From Kalaharituber pfeilii (taxonomy: Eukaryota > Ascomycota > Pezizomycetes > Pezizales > Pezizaceae), in the NCBI GenBank assembly GCA_015179045.1, contig WHUZ01000075.1, positions 248,001 through 312,000 of the forward strand: DNA of 64,000 nt, given 5' to 3'. Positions 11,507 through 22,710 of the stretch are shown here, piece by piece. The notes below the pieces were generated by a model. It made no database searches and was not told where the DNA came from. It saw only the letters and a program-made list of their open reading frames with translations. The position numbers and the translations under genes are program-made. Position 1 is the stretch's first letter. Each line of letters opens with the position of its first letter.

Positions 11507-14500
11507 GGATGTAGAGTGGGAGTCCCTAGGGGATTGAAAGGAGAAATGGAGGACAGTGGAAGAGGAAGGATATGTTTTTGGGTGTTTGGGGTGTTTATAT
11601 GGATCATATAGGAGGTTTAGGAATATTGGAAAAGCGAGTTATCAGTTCAAAAATGGAAAAGGAAAATAAGTCTCCTGCATATATATTGTGCTGTCTCGTC
11701 CAATAGGGTCAAGTAACTAAGTTACATCACATAAATTCAGAAACTCTTATATATATATGTGTCGGGCCATTCGTAAGAAACGTTCCAGTCACCACGTGTC
11801 CAAGCTACTCAGTAGCACTACGGTTCACAACAAGTGTATTTGTACAACATTGTATTGACCTTTTTTCACCACAAAAATTAATATTATAGAACAGGTTAAT
11901 CACTAAATTATTGCAGTTACCACATTACTATACTTGACAATTTGTTCACCTCTTCAGAGTATAATTATAATATACTTTTTATTCAAAATTATTAATAAAT
12001 TAATATTATTTATAATTGTTTATTTGCATGTTTAATACCTCATATGCTCTATCCTTTCGCAGTTACATGCTTTTAACATTTTTTGAATCTTCATTCATAC
12101 ATGTGTATTTTAGTATGATTCTCTATAATTTGCTAAAAAGGAGAATTTCACTAGGGAGAAGGTATTCCATTTTCTTTTTTTTTTTAAAATACTACTGTAT
12201 AGCAGAGGACTTTCTGCTTGGAAGAGGGGTTACAGTGTCAAAAATTTTCATTCAAGACAGGTTTGCTCACAATGGAAGTGTTAATTCATATTTCCACCAA
12301 GTTGTTTTTCTAGCAGTTGTCCGCATTCTTAACGGCAGTTTGGTTGGGTTCGAACTTAACTGTAGAGTACGCGTGTAGTGGGCATGTAGGCACTGAAAAT
12401 TATGAACCGTGGTGCTACTGAGCAGCCCGGGCCAGTGGTGACTGAATCACTGTTACGAGTGGCCTGGCACATATATATGTGTGTATACATTGATGCTATA
12501 TCAATATCTGGACTTGGCAAAAGGATCCTGGGGATTGATATAGTGAAAGAGGAAAACATGTATCTTTATTAAAATCAGTTAGTTGTTTTGGTGGGGGCCT
12601 CGAGATGGATCATGAACTTCTGGTTGCGAAGTAAGTTTTTGCTATGTACTCAATTTTGTGTTTCATATCACGTGGTCGCATTTATGTACCTACCTATACA
12701 CCTATTACAGTACAAATCAAATGCGGGAAGCACTACTAGTAGTAAATAAGATCATGATAGTTAGGTATACTTGATAAATCCCATCGAACTTGGTTGGGCT
12801 GGTTACGAGAACAGGCCACCGGCCTGATCAATCGATATCCTTCGCCTGCTTCGGTGCAACAAAAAGAAAAGACGGGGAGAATGCGGGGGAGGTAAGTAGA
12901 GATTTTAACATGTCTCCATGAGCCTTAAAGCCATGGCAGTTTTCTCAGCACAGCGCGTTAGGCCTTGACCTAGCATAGGCATATCTTTTTGGGGGGGAAC
13001 CTGCTGGACGCGCTGAGTTCATGCTCTCGTACCCAGTTAAAGTTCACCTAATGTCGAGCCATAGGCATGCCTGCTTATGTTTGGTCGAATCTTGTTTGTG
13101 ACACACCAGTACTCGAGTACATACACAAGGCTTGGCACTTGAGTTCAGGTGATGAAAAGCTGCATAGGTAAATCAGACCACGCACACGTACTACATAATG
13201 AACACCAGAAAAACTGTCGACATTTTTGTATTTCCTTCTCCTCGTTGCAGTAGAGAGGGGAAATCTCGTGTGTCTTCTTGACCGCTTGGCCCCGCATTTA
13301 GTGCCCGACCGGGGAATACATGCCCCAGCGAATAAAATTACTAACAAAAGTCTTGGTGATTGCCGATCTGAGCGCTGTCAGCGATGGGGTGAGATATTTC
13401 AGTGAAAATGGCCCGATTAACTTACAACTTGAGTTGATGATAGTATACAGGGTATAGAACAATTGTATAGTATAGGATTCTATTTGTGCCGCAGGATTGT
13501 AGTGTAACATTGAAACATATTATCTTGGTCATTAGGCACTCTATACAAAAACCTGCTATTTTGATGAAGCTATAAATGAGAGCAGCAATGAGGTTTTTTT
13601 ATATAGGAAATAATACCTTAAACTTTATAGTTCCAGTGCAGAACGGATGTTGAGCTGCCTAGAAAACATCACAAACACAAATGAATGCCAAGATCTCTAG
13701 ATTCCCATACAAAATTGCCAATTTGAGGCTTACAATTAGTCTGGTGGTTACGAGACTAGCTTAAAATTGCGTTCCATGCATAAAATGCTTTCTACAGAGC
13801 TCACAACACCACAGAAAAAATTTTAAAAATTTGAAGTAGGATTGGCTCAATATCCTTTTTTATAGTGAAATTGATCGATAACTAGAAATATTTTCCTACA
13901 CACAGCTGCACTGTTCTGTAAAGAGACTATCAATAAAAACCACTTTTATTGCCTCCCTTGTCAATTGACTCTCATGACTGACCCCATTACTCTAGCGGCA
14001 TAATTTTACAAATTGCAGAGGAAAGTTTTGAAATTGAGCTATGCATTGTTCCGCAACAAGCATTTTGTGATGCCAAGAAACCAGCAATCACCAAGATTTT
14101 TGCTTAGTAATTTTACTTACTCTAAGAAGGTCAGTTGATTAACCAAAAACTGCCAACCGGACTGAAATCATTTTGCTCAAAATTTTATAGAAAACCAATG
14201 TATGCACATAGGTATCTGGAGAACTCCAGCCAATACGCTGAGCAAATTCGTCATGATCCTCACCAACATCGAATTAGGTGACGTTTCATGTTTGCCAAAC
14301 ATGTCTCCTCTAACTTATGAAAGGCGACGAGCAATAACTGTAGGCAGTTTGTGCATGCTATGGAGATACATTAGCCTTTTTTATTTTTTTTTTTTCGCAG
14401 CTAATTCCTGAGGCTAGAAATTGGGTGAAGAATCAGAACTGACAGCAGGAGAAGTCCGTTGGAATTTTGCAACGGCGGATGTACCCGTTTCCCCGCAATA

Positions 14501-17500
14501 TATTGCGATAAAATCTTGTGTAAAAAATGCTGCAAGTGCGGAGTCCTTCTTGAGCATGGAAGTGCAAGGTTCAAGTTTTAGTTTTCGATTAACATTTCGT
14601 GAAACAAAATAAGAGCCACGTGCGTTTCGAAGCCTGCTAGCCCTGCCAAGAGATCTGCGACGCTCCTCGTGTTTGACTATCCAAGAGTACGGAGTACGCC
14701 TGCACAAATTAAGTATTGAGGTGTGGTGACACAACCACGATCAAAAACCACTTTACGCGTCTCACGCACGACGCGTGTTCCCTGCATTGGACGGAAATGG
14801 AGAAATGAAGGTTTGTTCATGATTTTTAACGCGTTATTTTGTTATATCAGTTTTGTTATCTAGTCTCGTAACCAGCGCTGACTAAGTCTGGTTAATCTAG
14901 ATCTCTTTTTGATTTTGTTGCTCACTTTTCTCGTTAAAGCTTTGCATTTATTACAGTCAGTGTTGTCGCACGTGAGTGTTGTATCAATATCTCTAATTAA
15001 GTGAGATAGGCAAAATCGAAGGCACAGTAAATACTCACTTAGTTCCTTGTATGCTGGAGAGGAACTAATTTCCATTCCACCCTATCACTTTATTCACTAA
15101 TCCACCTTACACTCCTCGCTCTGTTGTGAACAACATTTGCTCTAGCGGATCTGAGCAAGTGGTGATGTCCCTACCAATCGCTCAAAACGGATATGTAATT
15201 GATTTTTCTCTACACAGCAATTGAACGCGATTTGACCAGGATCAACCCTTTAGCCCCTGTTCAATCAACTGAGCTGGCTTTCTCGAGCCAAGTTTGCTTG
15301 GCTGAATTGTCCAAAATCCCCCAAGCGATGTAAATATCAGTAATGGGCAAGTGGTTGACTGCAGTTAATGTTACACACAAACACAAAAGTTCAATATTTC
15401 TCAGTGTAGGGAGGTTCATATCCATCAATATGTAGGGCACATGAAGCGGAGGGCCAATGTATCAACCACGTGCTCGCTGGGCAACGAGTCTACAGGCAGA
15501 GTCTAAGTCGCGTTACATCAACATACGTCAGTCAACTTATACAATCTCAAAAAATAGCTCGTGATACTCGATCACTCGATTCAACGCAAATCAATGATTG
15601 GAGAGATGAGAAAATAATCGGTTTATTAGTATTAGCACTCGAAGATCAAAATATGAACCTTTCTATAGGCTATCTGCCCTATATGCCTCAGCTTCTTGCC
15701 CTTCTGCCATATTATCAATGCATCATCCTAGGTAAGACTTCTGCGTCGCGAAAGGATCAAGATAACGTGTATAAATTATTTATATGGGCAGAAAAGCCAG
15801 AATTATGGTCTCAGCCACGTCATCTACGTAAGGCACATACAAGGGATAGAAAACAGTGGATTCAATGTTCTGCATTCTTTCGGAAGAGGATGTGAGGACA
15901 GGTTTTCATTAAGCTTAGAAGTGAGAAAGTCAGAAGGAAATATATCGTCAGATTAAGTATGGCATTGCTGCACACCCTGTTTGGGTCGAGCCTTTGTAAC
16001 AGGAGGAGAAAAATTTAAGGGGGAGAACCATGTTGCTGGGTTGACATACAGCATGAAGGTACCCGATCCTACCTCAGCAAAGTTTGAATCGTTCCTTCCA
16101 AAAACTATCTATCTATTATCACTAAAATCAATTTATGCTTTAAGCCCCGCCCCGGTGCTGCTGGTAAGAGTTTGATGGGTTGCCATCGTGATTATCGTGA
16201 TAGGTTTACACGATCGGGTCACAGTGGTAAATCAGCAACCAGACTAGCTTAATTGTAGACAAAAATGAATCATCACAGCTAACAACAACAAACAAAAGTT
16301 AGCAACACAACCTGCATTATCATCCTTTTATTCCTCTGAACTTCAGTGCATACATTGACACATTCAGCCAACCGAACCCCTCCCCCCTAAAAAAAACTTG
16401 ATGCTGTCGTTCTCAATTCTCGTGAAACCACAGCCAGACCGGAACTAGCTCAGTCCACTTCGAATTCCCTTTTCTGCCTTAGATTACCTCCCTCTAATCG
16501 GCAGTGGCCCGGCAGAGCTAATCACAAGGCAGTGCATTCATTACCCCCCTCTCCGATTTTTTCTTCCCCCCACCAAGTTCGTCTGCCGAAGACCGTGCTG
16601 CACTGCATATGTGCACTGCAGTCCGCGCTGCAGTGGGACTCCTAGTTAGCTGCGTCAACTAGAGTGGAGATGAAAATACCTTGCCAATTTGGAAATGTAG
16701 TCAGCAATTGTGCAGTTGGAATACGGTCACGGGAAGCTATCGATTTAGGCACGTTATACGGCGCGAGCTCAAATAATCTAGTTGGAGTTCAAAGTTAAAC
16801 GCTGGATGGAACAGTACACCTGTAGTATGAATCAGCAGATTAGCTAGGGAGTTCAGGTATATATAGGTCTCGACTTGAAGTGTTACCTGCGCCTACGAGA
16901 TTACGCTTGGCTGCAAGTGCAATATTTGCAAGGTTTGCCCGCTGACTGGCCCTGTGCCTGAATTCATTCATAAGCCCACAGCCAGCCCCTCAAGACGGCA
17001 CAACTACTATCCCCGATGATGATTAGAGCTTGTCTGAGGTCAACTGGTATGCATACTCCAGTAGGTATGTAAATGGGTAATGTAATCTCTCGAAACGGTG
17101 AGTTTGAGCAGTAGAAGGTTGTCTGGAATGGGGCTGTTTTGTGTGCCCGAAATTGCGTATGGCCACGGCAAGTTGGAGCACGTTCACGTTAGGGACAGGA
17201 CCCAGTACGCCCCACCAAGCAAGTGCAATCTTAGATCGTCATTCAGCACGCAGCAGGGCCTGGGTTCATATCGTGAGGCCGATCCGGGCCTGCGGGCCTG
17301 CCTGATGATAGATATTGCCAGCAGGACGCTGCCCTGCGGTAGAACTCAACCAACGCGTGATGAGGCAGTGTGCAGAGCGTAGAGGATTTTTCTCTCGCCG
17401 CCCCGGCCGAGGAATTGGACGACGTTTGGCGCAACTCTTGGATCACACATTGCATAGTCAACTCAAGTACGGCCAGGCAGACTAGTGGCCTTCCCTCTCA

Positions 17501-18343
17501 CTAGGCGGGCAGGTCGCTGTAGCATCCCTTCCAGCATCCCTTCCCGCCGTCGGCTGCTGCTGCTCCATTCCCAGCCCCCTCACTGCACGCTGCAAAACCC
17601 TCCAGCAGCAGAGTGCTGCTGCTGCTCACACCCACTGTAGCCGAACTCGACGCCCTGTTCAATCCTCCCTCCCTCACCGCAGCACAGCACCTCTTCACGC
17701 CCTCACGCTACGGCAGCCCAGTTGCTCAAGAGACAGCCGGAGGAAAATAAGGAAAAAAGAAAGAAAAAGTGAAGGAGAAAAAAAGAAAAAGAAAAGTAAA
17801 GAGGAAATAGATCTTCGCACATTTCTCTGCGCCCGGTGATGCAACTGCTCCAGCAGTGAGGTGCAACAGTGCTGGCATAGTGTGCCGGATTTCTTCAAGG
17901 GCTGCCGTCACGTTTTGTGCCTTTTTTCTTTTCTTTTCTTTTTGCCCGATCATTTTTCAATTTTTCAGTGTGGCCGCAATCATTGCAGAGGGGGGATACC
18001 CGTCTTTCTCGTTCCGTTCATGTTCATTCCCCGTCATTCATTCGTTCGTTCAATCCGGTTTGTGTTAGCGTCTTGCTTCTTTCATTTGGCCTCGCGGTAT
18101 TGTGAAGATAGATTTTGACGAGTTATCTTGACCACTCATCGCTCTGCTCTGACGTGCGCAAAAACAGTGGTTCAGAAGTGCACGGCCAAGTTGCTGCACG
18201 TACACGCACATTAAGCAAGCACTTTACGCGTGCTTGACAACGACTTACTATCCCCTCCCCCCACACCAAAAACTCACCTGTTTTGAGTTCTTGAGGCCCA
18301 CGACATTGAAGACTGCCACACTCCACCGCGGCGTCTGCTCAAG
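11507..18343. other. AT-rich gene desert, possible transposon debris
   Basis: 6.8 kb with no convincing gene. The stretch 11700-14900 is AT-rich and full of stops. Open frames at 12016-12378, 14202-14612 and 15470-15895 have no recognisable family. The segment from 14300 (SPLTYERRRAITVG) is vaguely like a transposase helix-turn-helix, too weak to call. 17500-18343 leads into the Tos4-like gene and probably holds its promoter and 5' UTR; it contains purine/pyrimidine tracts at 17750-17810 and 17920-17990. Confidence 0.5.
18226..18231. promoter_or_regulatory. MluI cell-cycle box (ACGCGT) upstream of the Tos4-like gene
   Basis: The hexamer ACGCGT lies 113 bp before the ATG at 18344. In yeasts this is the core MBF (Mbp1-Swi6) binding site, and TOS4 is a known SBF/MBF target. 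ACGCGT is expected about once per 4 kb by chance and occurs about a dozen times in the window, so only its position is suggestive. Confidence 0.45.
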
Positions 18344-19952
18344 ATGAGCAATTCATCGCCCATCAAAGAGATTAAGAACGCCGGCGGTACAAAGAGGCCT
18401 GCTCCCAGTTTAGGAGCACCATTTGAGCCCGATTTCGACTCTTCTCCGCCGAAGCCGAAAAAGCGACAGTCTCGTAGACCGTCATCTCCACATGCCCGTT
18501 TACGGTATCCATCTCCACTACCGACATCTTCACTAGGTCTCACATCATCCCCTCCACACCGGGCCTCTCCATTCATTGCTCGACGGCCACCTCTACAGCG
18601 TACACATTCTACCCTTTCTGAACGTGCACCACTTGGGGCACTGCCAGAGATACCTGTGCCTGATAGCGGGGAGCCGATTTTACTTGGGAGATCCAGTCAC
18701 AGCTCTCATTATCAGTTATCATTCAACAGACATGTATCTCGAACCCATATAAAGATAATATACGAGGCAGGTACTCCGAAGCCGACTTTGCTAATCGAAT
18801 GCTTGGGTGCAAATGGGGCCAAAATTCACTGTGACGGTCATGTTTTTGAACTTCGGCAAGGTGATACATTCACCTCGCAGACAGCTGATGCAGATATAAT
18901 TTTGGATATTATGGATTCAAGGGTTTTGGTCAAATGGCCAAGGAGTGCTAGGGAAACTTCGTCGGCTACAACGCTTCCCCTACCTTGTATGTGGGAGGAT
19001 CAAGAGGAACGGGCACCTAGATCTCCAAGGGTATTTGTTGGCAAAGATCTAACTTCAGACTTTTCCCCACCACCTTCTCCTTGCCCAAGGCCAAAGGCCA
19101 ATGCACCGATCCTTCCGAAGCAGTCTCTCCTTTCAGAGTCAATGGTTACTGTATATGAGGATGAGCCAGAAGAAGTTGAGGATGAGCCAGATCTCCCAGA
19201 GCTTCCCCATCCAAAGAAAGTGAAAAAGGAAGGGTCTTCTGGAAAGAGACAATCAGAAGAGGGTGCTGGTGGTGATGAACAGTCTGAGAGTGAACTAAGT
19301 GAGCTAGATTTGGAGTCTGACGATGAAGAAAATGCAGCAATATCAAAATTTGCATTCAGCTTTGGACCTGGGCCTGGGTCAGACCTTCCACCTATGGCAA
19401 CCTTCCTTACCAGGAATGGGTCCAATGCTTCGCTTGGTTCTGGGAAAAGTGAACCTAAGAAGCGCAAACGTGGATCACGCGCTTCTTTGAAATCAACCTC
19501 ACCCCCACCTGTGCATTCACGAGATCATAGTTTAAGCCCATCAAAGTCGAAGAGTCTTGTCAAACATCTAAGTAACCAGCTTGCGTTCTCCAGAATCTCT
19601 TCAACTCCACTGTCAGATATTATGTCAAATCTTCCACCATCAATCCTGAATGAAGAGACAGTAACACGTGAAGTAATTGTCAGAATACTAAACTCGGTTC
19701 CATGGATTGGAGAAATCGCTCGCAGTGGAAAAGACGCAGCAGGGAAGCCATTGGAAAGTGAATATTATTATATTTCAGAAAAAGATACAGACGAAGAAAG
19801 AAGGAATGCTGTGGTTGAAGGACTTAGGAAGCCGGGGATAAGGTCGTGTCGTAAAACACATAAGGTTGGTTGCTGCTCAATCGCAGGTTCGTTAAACTGG
19901 TCACTAACCGACCTTCAAGCAATACTTTTGGAGAAAACCCAAACTCCATTAA
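18344..19952 (+). CDS. tos4: Tos4-like FHA-domain transcriptional regulator
   Basis: Exons 18344-19864 and 19920-19952 give 517 residues. An FHA domain covers about residues 110-200, with LLGRSS at its start and the phosphothreonine-binding core RHVSRTH near 130-136. The middle is acidic and proline/serine-rich. The C-terminal 80 residues form a second conserved block (VPWIGEIARSGKDAAGKPL, then GIRSCRKTHK). Splicing the 55-bp intron (branch CTAAC) restores the family ending KQYFWRKPK before TAA. Without splicing the frame runs on to 20068 with no similarity, so that extension is rejected. Yeast Tos4/Plm2 are G1/S-induced FHA proteins that associate with promoters and histone deacetylases; nuclear action here is inferred. 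The ATG at 18344 is the first in the frame and is preceded by an ACGCGT box. Confidence 0.85.
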
Positions 19953-21319
19953 AATCATTGGATCCATTCCAAGCCAAAAGTCTTTTTTTTTCTCTTCTTC
20001 CCGTGCATTTTGATCTTTTTTTTTCCGTCTTGATGACCTCGAAGGTGTTCCACGTTTTGCATGTTTGATTTTGAGTGTTTAACGATGTTAGTAATATCCC
20101 GTGGTGGATTTCATGTTTGAGACAAAAAACAGAAACAAAAATCATTGGTTTGAAAGGGCGGACTTTCCATTCATGTTTTCCCTCTGCTATGTCCTCCTTT
20201 ATTTTTGTCTCCCTCATGCGTTGTGTTTTATGCTTTAGTTGATTTGGACAGAGTTTGCTCCTGTCTCTGAAGAAAGAAACGACGGCATAGAATGTGTTTC
20301 TGCTTGGGTCTTTTGTCAGAGAGTTATCCAAAGGTTTTGCTTGCACTATTTCTTTCCTCTTTTGTTTCTCAGGCTTTTGTTTTTCCCTTATATATCCCCT
20401 TTAGGTACCGGAGCGGTTTCCTATTCCTGGTTTTAAATGGGCGCGCGGAATATCCAACTAAATGCGGGTTGCTATAATTGTTTGAGCCCCCTGGGTTATC
20501 AGCGGGTAGCGGATGCGGATGCAAAATGCTTTGCTATGCTGGTGAACGAGAAAATGATTTTCTTCTTCCTGTTTTGTACAGCATTGAGATGAGAGACTCT
20601 GTAGGTTTAGTGAACAGAGCAAATGAAATCAGATACTGATCTAATATGTCAAAGTATGCTTCTTTGTAGAACTGCATACCTCAAGCCTCATGAGAGAGGC
20701 CTCTTTGGGAATGAGGGTTAAAGTGAAGGGAATAATCTTGGGAAGAGGGAATTTGGGGGGTGGGCTGGTTGGTATGAACTTGCTTATCTCTAAGCAAACA
20801 CACACCCCTGACGTCACTCTGCGCATGGCAGGCAAAACATGTACTGTATAAACAAACGGTTTGCTGTTTTAGGAAATGTGAACGGTCTTAGGGTATGTTT
20901 TGCTTAGTTTTGTATAAGGAGTGGAAGCTTGTGTACTTTGGGGCAATAATGGCAACCAATATGTAAGTTGTATTTACTAAGCACTATCTTCAAGCTTTTA
21001 GTCAATTGCTCTCCGGATTTGCTCGAACTACGATACTCGCTCCCATCCCGCCTTCGTCCCTTCAATGAATTAGTACACGCTGCTAGGGAAGGTGTTTGGC
21101 ATCAAAAGTAAAATCGCTCTTCTGGATTATCGTCGGCTAGGTTTCTTTCGCTGCTATCTGCACATTGTAACGTGCGATAATTATGGAGGAGGATCACCGA
21201 CTATGTGCTATGAGAAACAGATGATAGGCAATGAAGATGGGGGGAGAGGAAAGCGGATGCCTACTCCACTTCGAGCAAGAGGACTGGGTTTTAGAGGTAG
21301 ACAGACTGCGTAACCTATG
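19953..21319. other. 3' region of the Tos4-like gene and spacer
   Basis: T-rich sequence after the Tos4-like stop probably holds its 3' UTR. Open frames here, such as 19915-20346 on the minus strand, are low-complexity shadows. No gene seen. Confidence 0.55.
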
Positions 21320-21617
21320 GAAGTACCGTATTAACTCACATAAGAGCAAGAAAACAGACGCGCGCTAGTTCGGTCTTGGCAGGACTCAGGCGCCATTAAT
21401 CACACTAGCGCGCTGTTCGTGCAATCTTGGCATTACTAAGCACGACTAATCTCCAGCTTCTCTACGAATCTCCGTGGTGTTGAGGTTAGCATCGCGGTAA
21501 TTCGGGGATCATTACGTGCCCGTGCGTGATACACGCGCACTGGCGCTGAGAATTTTGCCAAGACCGAACTAGCGCGCGTTTGTTTTCTTGCTCTTATGTG
21601 AGTTAATACGGTACTTC
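21320..21617. mobile_element. MITE-like element with about 62-bp terminal inverted repeats
   Basis: The left end (21320-21381, GAAGTACCGTATTAACTCAC...) is the reverse complement of the right end (21556-21617) with one mismatch seen (CAGACG against CAAACG). Total length is about 298 bp with no coding capacity. The interior at about 21406-21432 holds a degenerate copy of the inner TIR motif (GCGCGCT...TTCG...TCTTGGCA). No clear target-site duplication was found in the flanks. High TIR identity suggests recent movement, or a foldback element. The superfamily cannot be assigned from the ends alone. Confidence 0.85.
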
Positions 21618-22389
21618 TGTGAAGTGGTACGGAGAAGTCAGATTCTTCAGCCTTCAGTCGAAGCCCCTAAAAAAAAAAAAAAACCGAAGGAACTTTTCTA
21701 TCGCTGCTGCAGGCACGCTTGGAACAGGCTGAAAATGCGTCTTGATTGAGAGATAAGGTCAGTCGAGCATTACTATGGAAACATTCTATGAATGACTCCC
21801 AAATGAATGGTAGGTGTGGTGGGAGAAAGAGAAGGAAATACCTATACCCGTCAAGGGTTATGTCCGCCCCAGTTTCAGCTCATATTAGAAAATATGGGAC
21901 GAACGCATTGCCATATTTGGAATTTTGATGTCGACGGGGATGATCGCAGGTTTACTGCTACTAGTACTCCAGAGTAGAGCTCCCGATAATTGGAGCCGGG
22001 GGATGTAAGCGAGTGATGATATTCTCGTTCGCATATTTCAGGTGGCGTATGAATGCTTTGGAATACAAATTGCGTATACATTCATCTAATTTATTGGTAA
22101 TTGCATCAGTAGAGAGCTTTCCCCCGTATTGTAATAGTCATCTTAGCGGGAAGTTCTGCAAACGAGAGGTTTTGCACTCACTCCCCGTTCAGATCCCCGT
22201 TAATATTCCCGTACCAATTACCGCAACAAATCCACCCGCCATTAGCCATGTGCATGCACCTACAGTATTTTGCAGCTGCACAGGCAGCAGTTGCAGCCTG
22301 TAATATCATACTCTCTTCCAAGTACTTTCTACAGTCGCAGTGGCTTATACTACAAGAAATTTGCAGAGAAAACGACATGGCTAGTGTGA
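21618..22389. other. Spacer
   Basis: No recognisable gene. An A-run lies at about 21669-21682. Short open frames have no family resemblance. Confidence 0.5.
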
Positions 22390-22710
22390 GCTAGGAAGCC
22401 AGCATTGCCAGCACCCCCAGTTGAATTTTCATTCGATACTTGGACTGATGAGCAATGTGTAGAGTACTTTTGGTTTACAAAAGCCAAAATTCAAGAGATT
22501 CTGCCATACCTGCGATTGGATAAGATCAAATATTCCAGCAGATACAAGCCCTCACCAGAGGCTGCATTTTGTCTCCTTCTTTGTCGATTATCTGCTCCTA
22601 ATTGATACAAAGAGGATTTACGTGTATTTGGAAGAGGACTAGTCTGTCAATTATCTTCAATAGCATTATTAAATACAAAGCTGGACGATATCTGCAGAAT
22701 CCCTTCTTCT
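22390..22710 (+). pseudogene. PIF/Harbinger-type DDE transposase fragment
   Basis: The frame from about 22405 encodes FDTWTDEQCVEYFWFTKAKI, then YSSRYKPSPEAAFCLLLCRL and SAPN. This is the N-terminal region of a family of fungal DDE-superfamily (PIF/Harbinger-like) transposases. After SAPN the expected arginine codon is TGA (22603-22605), then YKEDLRVFGRGL continues in the same frame, a CGA-to-TGA change. No DDE catalytic core follows, and similarity fades by about 22710. It is a truncated, inactivated relic. Nearby AT-rich DNA to about 23150 may be further decayed element sequence. Confidence 0.7.

Noticed and set aside
14202..14612. Possible Tc1/mariner-type helix-turn-helix (SPLTYERRRAITVG)
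   Set aside because: The resemblance is limited to about 15 residues, with no catalytic motif and no terminal repeats found.
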